From Mycolicibacillus parakoreensis (GTDB taxonomy: Bacteria > Actinomycetota > Actinomycetes > Mycobacteriales > Mycobacteriaceae): a stretch of 64,000 bases of DNA. The notes under the pieces were generated by a model. That model had not been told where the DNA came from. It did no database searches and saw only the letters and a list, made by a program, of their open reading frames with translations. This document shows, one piece after another, positions 37,680 to 45,764 of this stretch. Each line of letters opens with the position of its first letter. The first letter of the stretch is position 1. The position numbers were made by a program, and so were the translations under genes. The stretch covers positions 3,658,001 through 3,722,000 of the forward strand of contig NZ_CP092365.1 in NCBI RefSeq assembly GCF_022370835.2, read 5' to 3'.

Positions 37680-38897
37680 TCACCGCGGGGCCCCCGCCGT
37701 CGGGGCCGGCGCCGGGTCGGTCTCGGCTCCCGGCGCCGGGGCCGGGTCGTCGCTGATCGCGCTGGCCAGCGGGGCCACCCGATGGGTGCGGCGGAACTCC
37801 CAGCGGCGCAACGCCAGCCGGCACGGCTCCTCGATCAGCGCGAAACTCACCGCGGCCAGCGCGAACCCGAACAGCAGGGTCAGCGCCAACACCACCGGCA
37901 TGTCCCCGGCGAAGGCGAACTGCCCGATCATCGGGAACGCCATCGCCAGCGCGGCCAGATGCCAGATGAACAGCCCATAGGACCAGCGGCCCAACGTCAC
38001 CATCAGCTCACTGCCCAGGATCCGGTGGGAGGTGTCCGGGCGGTCGAGCACCAGCGGCGCCAGCAGCGCGCCGGCCAGCACCGCACCCAGCCCGGTGCGG
38101 ATCACGAACTGTTCGACGGTCGCCGGGGTCATGCCCTCCGGCCCGGCGACCGGGGAGGCCGACAGCAGGAACGCCGCCAGCGCGATCAGCCCCATCAGCA
38201 CGCGGCGCCGCGCCAACCGGTGCACCCAGCCGGGGCGGCTCACGGTGAGCTCGGCCAGCAGCATCCCCGCCCCGAACCAGCTGCCGTAGGCGGGCGGCCA
38301 GTTCAACGGGTTGAGCCCCTCGGCGGTGTGGATCGGCAGGTAGCCCCAGCCGAGGCTGGCCACCGACATCGCCGCGATCGCCGGGATGCGGGCGTGCACC
38401 GGCAGCTGTCGGGCCGCCCACGCCAGCAGCGGCAGCACCAGGTAGAAGGTGACCTCCACCGACAGGCTCCACATCTGGGTGAGCCCCGGGGTCAGCGTCA
38501 ACGGCACATACACCTGGGTCAACGTCAGGTTCGCCAGCCAGACGGTGGCGCTGGCGCCGGCCGCGTCGGGCAGCAGCAGCAAGATCACCGCCACCGCCAC
38601 CAGGTAGGCGGGCATGATGCGCACCACCCGCGACCGCAGATAGTGCGCGGTGGCCGGGCGCCGGCGCAGCCCGCGGGCCGCGGCGGCGTGGCCGCGCCAC
38701 AGCAGAAACCCGCTCAGCGCGAAGAACAGCGCCACCGCCAGGTCGAACCGCCCCCACAGCCGGCCGCTGACCCCGGACGAATGCCCGGTCTGGAACGCCA
38801 CGTGGGTGATCACCACGCCCATGGCGGCGCAGGCGCGCATCCCCTCCACGTGCGGCAGGAAACTGCGGGTCCCGCCGACCGGGGTGCTCTCGGCCAT
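37680..38897 (-). CDS. tmaT: trehalose monomycolate acetyltransferase TmaT (acyltransferase 3 family)
   Basis: 405 residues (Rv0228 is 407). An acyltransferase-3 membrane protein with about ten helices. The N-terminus RSFLPHVEGMRACAAMGVVITHVAF supplies the family's catalytic histidine region, followed by RFDLAVALFFALSGFLLWRGHAAAA, SRVVRIMPAYL and QMWSLSVEVTFYLVLPLLAWAA. TmaT acetylates newly made trehalose monomycolate before MmpL3 exports it. The C-terminus (~35 residues) is Pro/Ala-rich and cytoplasmic. It is divergent from pgfA with 176 bases between starts, preserving the Rv0228/Rv0227c arrangement, and mmpL3 lies 24 kb downstream. Confidence 0.9.
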   Translation of the reverse strand: MAESTPVGGTRSFLPHVEGMRACAAMGVVITHVAFQTGHSSGVSGRLWGRFDLAVALFFALSGFLLWRGHAAAARGLRRRPATAHYLRSRVVRIMPAYLVAVAVILLLLPDAAGASATVWLANLTLTQVYVPLTLTPGLTQMWSLSVEVTFYLVLPLLAWAARQLPVHARIPAIAAMSVASLGWGYLPIHTAEGLNPLNWPPAYGSWFGAGMLLAELTVSRPGWVHRLARRRVLMGLIALAAFLLSASPVAGPEGMTPATVEQFVIRTGLGAVLAGALLAPLVLDRPDTSHRILGSELMVTLGRWSYGLFIWHLAALAMAFPMIGQFAFAGDMPVVLALTLLFGFALAAVSFALIEEPCRLALRRWEFRRTHRVAPLASAISDDPAPAPGAETDPAPAPTAGAPR

Positions 38898-38986
38898 GGT
38901 TGCCAGTCTGCCTGCCGCCGCGCGGGCCCGCGCGGGCGCCTCACGGATCTGGCCCCCGTCCTACGGCGGGGCTTAAATTCTGCTGT

Positions 38987-38992
38987 TAGGGT
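38987..38992 (+). promoter_or_regulatory. -10 hexamer TAGGGT upstream of pgfA
   Basis: TAGGGT fits the mycobacterial -10; a leader of ~75 bases follows to the GTG at 39074, with AAGGAGGG (39057-39064) as the ribosome site. A 16-bp GC palindrome (38919-38934) lies nearer tmaT. Confidence 0.4.
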
Positions 38993-39073
38993 CAGAAAGG
39001 TTTGCCTGGCTGCTCTCCCGTCAGCGGGGGGTACCCACAGGTCGGATGCGGTCGGTAAGGAGGGCACGGCACC

Positions 39074-40318
39074 GTGAACCGAGCAGTCGTGTTGCGTATC
39101 GCGGTGTACGGTGCGCTGGGGTTGGGCGCCGCGCTGCTGATCGCCGCGCTGCTGTTGCCCACCTACACCGTCGGCCAGATCACCAAGGTCCCGCTGGACC
39201 TCGACGCCACCCTGGTCAGCGAGGGCACCGGCACCGCGTTGGATCCCGCGTCGCTGGAGAAGGAGACGTTCGCGATCGACACCGATGTGCCGCTGGCCCA
39301 GCAGCAGCAGATCAGTGTGGAGTCGCCCGCCAACGCCGACGTCGTCACCCTGCAGGTGGGCAGCACGGTGCGCCGCACCGACCGTCAGAAGGACACCGGG
39401 CTGCTGCTGGCGATCGTCGACACCGTGACCCTCAACCGCGCCACCGCCGAGGCGGTCTCCGACGACGCCCACCCGGGCGGCACCGTGCAGCAGCCGCGCA
39501 GCATCGAGGACGACAACCCGCCCAAACCGCTGCCGCTGGCCCACGAGGGGCTGTCCTACCGGTTCCCGTTCCACACCGAGAAGGTCACCTACCAGTACTT
39601 CGACCCGATCGCCCAGGAGGCGTTCGACGCCAACTACGAGTCCGAGGACGACGTCAACGGGCTGACCACCTACGTGTTCACCCAGAACATCGGCTACAAC
39701 GCCGAGGACAAACTGACCGAACCGCTGAAGTACCCGTCGCTGTACAGCGACAACGAGGACGGCGAGGTCACCACCTCGGCGCGGCAGTGGGGGATCGACG
39801 CCGAGGACCCCGAGGAGCCGATCACCATGACCCGCTACTACGCGGTGCAGCGCACCCTGTGGGTGGATCCGGTGTCGGGCACCATCGTCAAATCCACCGA
39901 GCACGCCAACCACTACTATGCGCGGGACCCGCTGAAACCGGAGGCCACCCTGGCCGACTACACGGTCACCTCCACCGAGCAGAGCATCGAAGACCAGGTC
40001 CACGCCGCCCGCGACGAGCGGGACTGGCTGGCGCTGTGGTCGCGGATCCTGCCGATCACGCTGGCCGCCGCGGGCCTGGTCACGCTGGTCGGCGGCGTGC
40101 TGCTGGCGACGTTCGGGGTGCGCACCGAGTCCGCGCTGACCGACCCCGGCCAGGACACCTCCGAGCAGGGCTTCTTCGAGGGCCTGTTCGACACGCTGCG
40201 CAACCGCAAAGCCAAGGCCGACGAGCCGATGCCGGCCGCGGAGGCCCAGACCGAGAAGCTGCCCTCGCAGCGCCCCGACCCGCCGCGCGACCCGGGTGAG
40301 CCCCCGGCCCGCAGCTAG
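39074..40318 (+). CDS. pgfA: DUF3068 envelope protein PgfA (Rv0227c)
   Basis: 414 residues. A signal-anchor helix (residues ~8-30, LRIAVYGALGLGAALLIAALLLP) is followed by a ~290-residue periplasmic beta-rich DUF3068 domain and a second helix near residue 320 (ILPITLAAAGLVTLVGGVLLATF), then a cytoplasmic Pro-rich tail. The Mtb/M. smegmatis counterpart, PgfA, binds trehalose monomycolate, associates with MmpL3 and supports polar growth; I rely on memory for this. Start GTG 39074 follows AAGGAGGG. The next membrane gene starts six bases after its stop, so they are an operon, as in Mtb. Confidence 0.88.
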   Translation: MNRAVVLRIAVYGALGLGAALLIAALLLPTYTVGQITKVPLDLDATLVSEGTGTALDPASLEKETFAIDTDVPLAQQQQISVESPANADVVTLQVGSTVRRTDRQKDTGLLLAIVDTVTLNRATAEAVSDDAHPGGTVQQPRSIEDDNPPKPLPLAHEGLSYRFPFHTEKVTYQYFDPIAQEAFDANYESEDDVNGLTTYVFTQNIGYNAEDKLTEPLKYPSLYSDNEDGEVTTSARQWGIDAEDPEEPITMTRYYAVQRTLWVDPVSGTIVKSTEHANHYYARDPLKPEATLADYTVTSTEQSIEDQVHAARDERDWLALWSRILPITLAAAGLVTLVGGVLLATFGVRTESALTDPGQDTSEQGFFEGLFDTLRNRKAKADEPMPAAEAQTEKLPSQRPDPPRDPGEPPARS

Positions 40319-40324
40319 ATCGGG

Positions 40325-42067
40325 GTGAGCCCGGCGTCGCCGCGCACCGCGCGCCTGATCGCCCCGGGGTATGCGCTGGTCCTGACGGTGCTGGTGACCG
40401 GCCCGCTGTGGCGGCCGGGCCATCTGTTGCTGCGTGACGCGGTGGCCACGCCGCGGTCCTATCTCACCGACGCCGCGCTGGGGTTGGGCCCGGCCGCCCC
40501 GCGGGCGCTGCCGCAGGATTTTCTGGTGGCCGTGGCCTCCCGGGTGCTCGACGGCGGGGTGGTGGTCACCGCACTGCTGGTGGCCGGGGTGTGGGCGGCC
40601 GGGGCCGGGGCGGCCCGCCTGACCCGCCAGGTGCTGCCGCGCGCGGGCATCGCCGGGCAGTGCGTCGCGGTGACCGTGGCGATCTGGAATCCGTACGTGG
40701 CCGAGCGGCTGCTGCAGGGCCACTGGAGCCTGCTGGTCGGCTACGGGGCCCTGCCGTGGGTGGCCGCGGCGGCGCTGCGGGCGCGCAGCGACGCCGCCGC
40801 CGGGGCCGGGGCGCTGGGCGCGCTGGTGTTCGCGGTGGCCGCCGCCGGGCTGACCCCCACCGGCGCGATCCTGGCGGCGCTGGTCGGGGTGGTCGCCGCG
40901 GCCGGTCCCGGCGCGGGCCGGCCGCGGGCGGTGGTGCTGGGCGCCATCCTCGCGGCGGCCGCGGCGGCCGCCGCACCGTGGCTGGCGGCGGTGGTCGTCA
41001 ACCCGGCCCCGTTGGCGCCGGTGGGGTCGGCGGCCCCCGGGGTGGCGGCGTTCGCCGCGCGCGCCGAGCCCGGCCTGGGCACCCTCGGGGCGCTGGCCGG
41101 CCTCGGCGGCATCTGGAACGGCGAGGCGGTGCCGGCCTCCCGGGCCACCGGGGTGGCGGCACTGGCCACGGTGGTGCTGCTGGCGGTGGTCGCCGCGGGT
41201 CTGCCGACGGTGGCCCGCCACCCGGCGGCGCGGTGGCTGCTGGTGTTGGCCGCGGTGGCGATCACCGCACCCGCGGCGGCGGCCACCGGGGCCGGCCAGG
41301 CGGTGCTGGCGGCCGCGGTCGACGCCGCGCCCGGGCTGGGGCTGCTGCGCGACGGGCAGAAGTGGGTGGCGTTGGCGCTGCCCGGCTACACCCTGGCGGC
41401 GGGCGCGGCGGTGCCGGCGCTGGCCCGCCGGCTGCGCCCGGCGGCGGTCGGCGCGGTGTGCAGTGCGGCGCTGCTGGCGGTGCTGCCGGATCTGGCGTGG
41501 GGGGTCTGCGGGGCGGTGCGCGCGGTGCACTACCCGCCCGGGTGGGCGGCGGCGGCCGCGGCGATCAACGCCGACCCGCGGCCGGTGGCGGTGCTGCCGG
41601 CCGGCTCGATGCGCCGGTTCGGGTGGGCCGGGCCCGCCCCGGTGCTCGACCCGCTGCCCCGCTGGGTGCGCGCCGAGGTGCTGACCCCCGGTGATCTGGT
41701 GGTCTCCGGGCGGCGGGTGCCCGGGGAGGGCGTCCACAGCCACGCCGTGCAGCGGTTGCTGCTCGACGGCGCGGACCCGGCGGCCCTGGCCGCCGCCGGG
41801 GTGGGCTGGGTGGTCATCGAAGACGGCGGCGCGCACGTCGACCCGGCCGTGGCGGCCACCGTGAGCCGGCTGCCGCTGCGCTACGGCGACGCCGACCTGG
41901 CGGTCTACCGGGTCGGCGGGCAGGCCCCCGGGGCGACCGCGGGGGCCCGCCGGGTGGTCATCGGGGCGCACCTGCTGTGGCTGGCGGTGCTCGGTGGCGG
42001 GGCCGCGGTGGCCGCCGCCGGATGCCGGCGGCGCGGGCCGGCGGCCCGGCTCACACCAGACCGCTGA
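40325..42067 (+). CDS. large multi-pass membrane protein (Rv0226c)
   Basis: 580 residues (Rv0226c is ~576), extremely Ala/Gly/Val-rich, with a dozen or so hydrophobic helices. Recognisable stretches are GHLLLRDAVATPRSYLTDAALGL, VTVAIWNPYVAERLLQGHWSLLVGYGALPWVA and GLLRDGQKWVALALPGYTLAAGAA, with an N-terminal charged loop as in polyprenyl-sugar GT-C enzymes. A short C-terminal extracytoplasmic part (NADPRPVAVLPAGSMRRFGW) is followed by a last helix. The reaction is unknown; a glycosyltransferase role in the envelope is plausible from topology and neighbours. It starts with GTG six bases after pgfA and overlaps the convergent glycosyltransferase by 17 bases. Confidence 0.85.
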   Translation: MSPASPRTARLIAPGYALVLTVLVTGPLWRPGHLLLRDAVATPRSYLTDAALGLGPAAPRALPQDFLVAVASRVLDGGVVVTALLVAGVWAAGAGAARLTRQVLPRAGIAGQCVAVTVAIWNPYVAERLLQGHWSLLVGYGALPWVAAAALRARSDAAAGAGALGALVFAVAAAGLTPTGAILAALVGVVAAAGPGAGRPRAVVLGAILAAAAAAAAPWLAAVVVNPAPLAPVGSAAPGVAAFAARAEPGLGTLGALAGLGGIWNGEAVPASRATGVAALATVVLLAVVAAGLPTVARHPAARWLLVLAAVAITAPAAAATGAGQAVLAAAVDAAPGLGLLRDGQKWVALALPGYTLAAGAAVPALARRLRPAAVGAVCSAALLAVLPDLAWGVCGAVRAVHYPPGWAAAAAAINADPRPVAVLPAGSMRRFGWAGPAPVLDPLPRWVRAEVLTPGDLVVSGRRVPGEGVHSHAVQRLLLDGADPAALAAAGVGWVVIEDGGAHVDPAVAATVSRLPLRYGDADLAVYRVGGQAPGATAGARRVVIGAHLLWLAVLGGGAAVAAAGCRRRGPAARLTPDR

Positions 42068-43250
42068 CGATCTGCCCGGCGCGCACCGCCTGCAGCACGC
42101 CGCGCATCGCTTCCGCGCTCTGGCGCCAGGAGAACTCGGCGCTGCGGGCCTGGGCCTTCTGCCCGAGTTCGGCGCGCAGCACCGGGTCGGTGAGCAGCCG
42201 CGTCAACGCCCCCACCAGGTCCGCACGGTCGTCGACGAGCAGGCCGGTCACCCCGTCGACGATGGAGTCGCACAGCCCGCCGGCGGAGCGGTAGCCGACG
42301 GTGGGCACACCGTGCTGGGCCGCCTCGATGACCGCCAGCGCCCAGCCTTCCTTGCGCGACGGCAGGGCCTGCACCCAGGCGCGTTGCAGCAGTTGATGTT
42401 TGGTGGTGTCGTCGACGTGGCCGTGGAAGGTGACCGCGTCGGCGATCCCGATCCGGTCGGCGTGCTCGGTCAGCCGGTCGCGCCACCAGCCGTCGCCGAC
42501 GACGTCGAGGTGCAGCCCCGGCAGCCGGGCGCGCAGCGCGCCCACCGCGTCCAGGGCGTCCTCGATCTGTTTGTGCGGCACCAGCCGGGACAGCACCACC
42601 AGGCGCGGGGCGGCCGAGCGCTCGCCGGTGAGGCTGGGCGCCGGCGCCTCGTCCACACCGTTGCGCACCACCGCGATCCGGTCGTGGCCGACGCCGAGGT
42701 CGACCAGGTCCCGCGCCGACGGCAGCGACACCGTGACGTACTGGTTGCGCCGGTGCAGCCGCGGGGAGAGCCGGGATTCGACGAACCAGCCGACCCGGCC
42801 CATCACCGCGCCGGCCACCGGCCACTGGGCGCGGTGACAGTGGTGCACCAGCACCGCGACCCGCCGGCCGTAGCACAGCCGGGCCAAAAACGGCAGCCCG
42901 TTTTGGGTGTCGACCACCACGTCGGGGCGCAGCCGACCCAGCGGGCCGAGCCCGAGTCGCGCGCCGGCCAGCGCCGCCAACGCCCGCAGATACACCGTGT
43001 AGCGTCCCCCGGCGCGGTCGATGACGACCCCGTCGACGACCTCGCGGCGCCCCACACCGGGGTAGCGCGCGGTGCGCAGCGTGACCGTCACCCCGTCGGC
43101 GGCCAGTTCCGCCCCGATGCGCTGCAGGTAGGCCTCGCTGCCGCCGCCCTGCGGGTGGCCGGTGTCGCGCCAGCACAGCAGCAGCACCGACCGCAGCGTG
43201 TCCCCCGCCGACGGCGGTGGGCCCGGGCTGCGGCGGAACGCGGTGGACAT
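42051..43250 (-). CDS. GT4-family glycosyltransferase (Rv0225)
   Basis: 399 residues (Rv0225 is 384). A GT-B fold: the N-terminal acceptor domain contains CWRDTGHPQGGGSEAYLQRIGAEL, and the C-terminal nucleotide-sugar domain contains VVRNGVDEAPAPS, LVVLSRLVPHKQIEDALDA, VVGDGWWRDRL and the E-x7-E region RKEGWALAVIEAAQHGVPTVGY. It transfers a sugar from a nucleotide donor in the cytosol; acceptor and donor are unknown. The ATG at 43250 has no obvious ribosome site, so initiation could be leaderless or slightly internal. It is divergent from the methyltransferase gene (57 bases between starts). Its neighbours TmaT, PgfA and Rv0226c imply envelope glycolipid work. Confidence 0.88.
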   Translation of the reverse strand: MSTAFRRSPGPPPSAGDTLRSVLLLCWRDTGHPQGGGSEAYLQRIGAELAADGVTVTLRTARYPGVGRREVVDGVVIDRAGGRYTVYLRALAALAGARLGLGPLGRLRPDVVVDTQNGLPFLARLCYGRRVAVLVHHCHRAQWPVAGAVMGRVGWFVESRLSPRLHRRNQYVTVSLPSARDLVDLGVGHDRIAVVRNGVDEAPAPSLTGERSAAPRLVVLSRLVPHKQIEDALDAVGALRARLPGLHLDVVGDGWWRDRLTEHADRIGIADAVTFHGHVDDTTKHQLLQRAWVQALPSRKEGWALAVIEAAQHGVPTVGYRSAGGLCDSIVDGVTGLLVDDRADLVGALTRLLTDPVLRAELGQKAQARSAEFSWRQSAEAMRGVLQAVRAGQIVSGLV

Positions 43251-43294
43251 CGGGTGACAGCCTAACGGGCCGCGACCGGCCCCCACGAGCACCG

Positions 43295-43300
43295 TAGGGT
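43295..43300 (+). promoter_or_regulatory. -10 hexamer TAGGGT, leaderless promoter
   Basis: TAGGGT ends seven bases before the ATG at 43308, the standard leaderless spacing in mycobacteria, and fixes the start of the methyltransferase gene over an upstream GTG at 43299. Confidence 0.6.
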
Positions 43301-43307
43301 GGCGGCG

Positions 43308-44102
43308 ATGGCCGGTTCCGCGCTCACCGCCCGCCTGGCGCGCCGGGCCACCCTGGCGCGCTCGGTGCGGCTGCTCGCCGCGTTCCGCCACGAGCGCACC
43401 GACCCGGACCGGTTCTACGGCGCGCTGGCCGCCGACACCGTCGCGCTGGTCACCGATCTGTGGGCGGGCCTGCACGGTGCGGCGCCGACCGGCGCCACCC
43501 TGCTCGACGTGGGCGGCGGGCCCGGCTATTTCGCGGCGGCGTTCACCGGGGCCGGCGTGCGCTACCTGGGGGTCGAACCCGACCCGGCCGAGATGCACGC
43601 CCCCGGCGCGGGACCGGGTCGGCCCGCCGGCGCGGCGGCTCCGTTCGTGCGCGCCTCGGGGATGGCGCTGCCGTTCGCCGACGACGCGGTCGACATCTGC
43701 CTGTCGTCGAACGTCGCCGAACATGTGCCGCGGCCCTGGCGGCTCGGCGACGAGATGCTGCGGGTGACCCGCCCGGGCGGGCTGGTGGTGCTGTCCTACA
43801 CGGTGTGGCTCGGCCCGTTCGGCGGCCACGAGATGGGGCTGACCCACTATCTGGGCGGGGCGCGCGCGGCGGCGCGCTACACCCGCCGCCACGGCCACCC
43901 CCCGAAGAACAACTACGGGTCGTCACTGTTCGCGGTCTCGGCGGCGGCCGGGCTGGACTGGGCGGCCAACACCGGGGCGCTGGTGGCCGCATTCCCGCGT
44001 TACCACCCGCGATGGGCCTGGTGGCTGACCTCGGTGCCGGGCCTGCGGGAGTTCGCGGTGAGCAACCTGGTGCTGGTGCTGCGTCCCGGCCGACCCGGCT
44101 GA
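43308..44102 (+). CDS. SAM-dependent methyltransferase (Rv0224c)
   Basis: 264 residues (Rv0224c is 254). Class I motifs are LLDVGGGPGYFAAAF (motif I, ~residue 65), YLGVEPDP, MALPFADDAVDICLSSNVAEHVPRPW (motifs II-III) and LRVTRPGGLVVLSYT. The substrate is unknown; the family includes lipid and quinone methyltransferases. The first helix-rich segment (LARRATLARSVRLLAAF) could make a peripheral membrane contact. The start is set by the leaderless -10. It precedes the aldehyde dehydrogenase by 109 bases that contain a KstR-type operator, so the two are probably separate units. Confidence 0.88.
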   Translation: MAGSALTARLARRATLARSVRLLAAFRHERTDPDRFYGALAADTVALVTDLWAGLHGAAPTGATLLDVGGGPGYFAAAFTGAGVRYLGVEPDPAEMHAPGAGPGRPAGAAAPFVRASGMALPFADDAVDICLSSNVAEHVPRPWRLGDEMLRVTRPGGLVVLSYTVWLGPFGGHEMGLTHYLGGARAAARYTRRHGHPPKNNYGSSLFAVSAAAGLDWAANTGALVAAFPRYHPRWAWWLTSVPGLREFAVSNLVLVLRPGRPG

Positions 44103-44103
44103 T

Positions 44104-44117
44104 TGAAACAGGTTCTA
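44104..44117. promoter_or_regulatory. KstR-type operator (TNNAACNNGTTNNA)
   Basis: TGAAACAGGTTCTA meets every fixed position of the 14-bp KstR consensus TnnAACnnGTTnnA. It lies 95-108 bases upstream of the aldehyde dehydrogenase ATG. KstR is the TetR-family repressor of cholesterol/sterol catabolism; if bound, this gene would be induced by sterols. Confidence 0.6.
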
Positions 44118-44211
44118 CTCTGGTGTGCGGCTGAGTAAGGTGACAGCCACGACAACGTGGACCCGACCGGTCACCGCCGAGCGCGGTGGGCGACATGAGG
44201 AGCGGCAGGGC

Positions 44212-45708
44212 ATGGCTGACAACACGGCGACCGAGGCGACCCCGGCGACCCAGGCGACCGAGTACGACACACTGTTCATCGGCGGCAGGTGGACCGCGCC
44301 GAGCACCGAGGCGGTGATCGAGGTGCACTCCCCGGCGACCGGGCGCTACGTCGGGCGGGTGCCGTCGGCCGCCCCGGCCGACGTCGACGCCGCGGTGGCC
44401 GCCGCCCGCGACGCCTTCGACAACGGCCCGTGGCCGCGCACCACGCCGGGCGAGCGCGCCGCGGTCATCGGCAAGGCCGTCGAACTGATGCAGGAGCGCA
44501 AGGAGCTGTTCGCCCGGCTGCTCGCCGACGAGACCGGCCAGCCGCCCACCATCGTCGAGACCATGCAGTGGCTCGGCGCGCTGGGCTCGCTGACCTACTT
44601 CGCCGGCGCCGCCGACGACGTCACCTGGCGCGAGACCCGCAACGGCTCCTACGGCCAGACGCTGGTGACGCGGGAGCCGATCGGGGTGGTCGGGGCGATC
44701 GTCGCCTGGAACGTGCCGCTGTTTTTGGCGGTCAACAAGCTGGGCCCGGCCCTGCTGGCCGGCTGCAGCGTGGTGCTCAAACCCGCCGCGGAGACCCCGC
44801 TGAGCGCCAACGCGCTCGCCGAGGTCTTCGCCGACGCCGGCCTGCCCGACGGGGTGCTGTCGGTGGTGCCCGGCGGGGTCGAGACCGGTCAGGCGCTCAC
44901 CGCCAACCCGAGCGTCGACATCTTCACGTTCACCGGGTCCTCGGCGGTCGGCCGGGAGGTCGGCAAGCGCGCCGCCGAGATGCTCAAGCCGTGCACCCTG
45001 GAGTTGGGCGGCAAGTCCGCGGCGATCATCCTCGAGGACGTCGATCTGGCCACCGCGGTGCCGATGCTGGTGTTCTCCGGGGTGATGAACGCCGGGCAGG
45101 GCTGCGTGAACCAGACCCGGATCCTGGCGCCGCGGTCCCGCTACGACGAGATCGTCGAGGCGGTGACCACGTTCGTCGAGGCGCTGCCGGTCGGGCTGCC
45201 CGACGACCCGGCCGCCCAGGTGGGCCCGCTGATCAACGACAAACAGCGCGCCCGGGTCGAGGGCTACATCGCCAAGGGCGTCGAGGAGGGCGCCCGGCTG
45301 GTCTGCGGGGGCGGGCGCCCGGAGGGTCTCGACGCCGGCTACTTCGTGCAGCCCACGGTCTTCGCCGACGTGGACAACACGATGACGATCGCCCAGGAGG
45401 AGATCTTCGGCCCGGTGCTCTGCGTGATCCCCTACCGCGACGAGGCCGAGGCGATCCGGATCGCCAACGATTCCGACTACGGCCTGGCCGGCAGCGTGTG
45501 GACCGCCGACGTGCCCCGCGGCATCGAGATCTCCCAGCAGATCCAGACCGGCACCTACGGCATCAACTGGTACGCGTTCGACCCGGGTTCGCCGTTCGGC
45601 GGCTACAAGAACTCCGGGATCGGCCGGGAGAACGGCCCCGAGGGCGTGGAGCACTTCACCCAGCAGAAGAGCGTGCTGATGCCGATGGGCTACACCATGG
45701 AGGACTGA
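44212..45708 (+). CDS. aldehyde dehydrogenase (Rv0223c)
   Basis: 498 residues (Rv0223c is 487). ALDH signatures: GAIVAWNVPLFLAVNKLGPALLAGC, TFTGSSAVGREVGKRAAE, the glutamate in TLELGGKSAAI (~residue 264), the nucleophile in NAGQGCVNQTRIL (~298) and EEIFGPVLCVIPY. It oxidises aldehydes to acids with NAD(P)+. ATG 44212 is supported by AGGAG upstream (44198-44202), although the reading frame is open further upstream. A KstR-type operator suggests a role in sterol-related metabolism, for example side-chain or ring-fragment aldehydes. The FadE5-like gene is convergent, 56 bases after its stop. Confidence 0.92.
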   Translation: MADNTATEATPATQATEYDTLFIGGRWTAPSTEAVIEVHSPATGRYVGRVPSAAPADVDAAVAAARDAFDNGPWPRTTPGERAAVIGKAVELMQERKELFARLLADETGQPPTIVETMQWLGALGSLTYFAGAADDVTWRETRNGSYGQTLVTREPIGVVGAIVAWNVPLFLAVNKLGPALLAGCSVVLKPAAETPLSANALAEVFADAGLPDGVLSVVPGGVETGQALTANPSVDIFTFTGSSAVGREVGKRAAEMLKPCTLELGGKSAAIILEDVDLATAVPMLVFSGVMNAGQGCVNQTRILAPRSRYDEIVEAVTTFVEALPVGLPDDPAAQVGPLINDKQRARVEGYIAKGVEEGARLVCGGGRPEGLDAGYFVQPTVFADVDNTMTIAQEEIFGPVLCVIPYRDEAEAIRIANDSDYGLAGSVWTADVPRGIEISQQIQTGTYGINWYAFDPGSPFGGYKNSGIGRENGPEGVEHFTQQKSVLMPMGYTMED

Positions 45709-45764
45709 GCGCGCCCCGCGCGGCGGGACCGCCCCGCACAGCGCGGACGCGCCGGGCGGCCCGG

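Noticed and set aside
38919..38934. 16-bp perfect GC palindrome between tmaT and pgfA
   Set aside because: Composed only of C and G in a very GC-rich sequence; likely to occur by chance, and the pgfA -10 lies well away from it.
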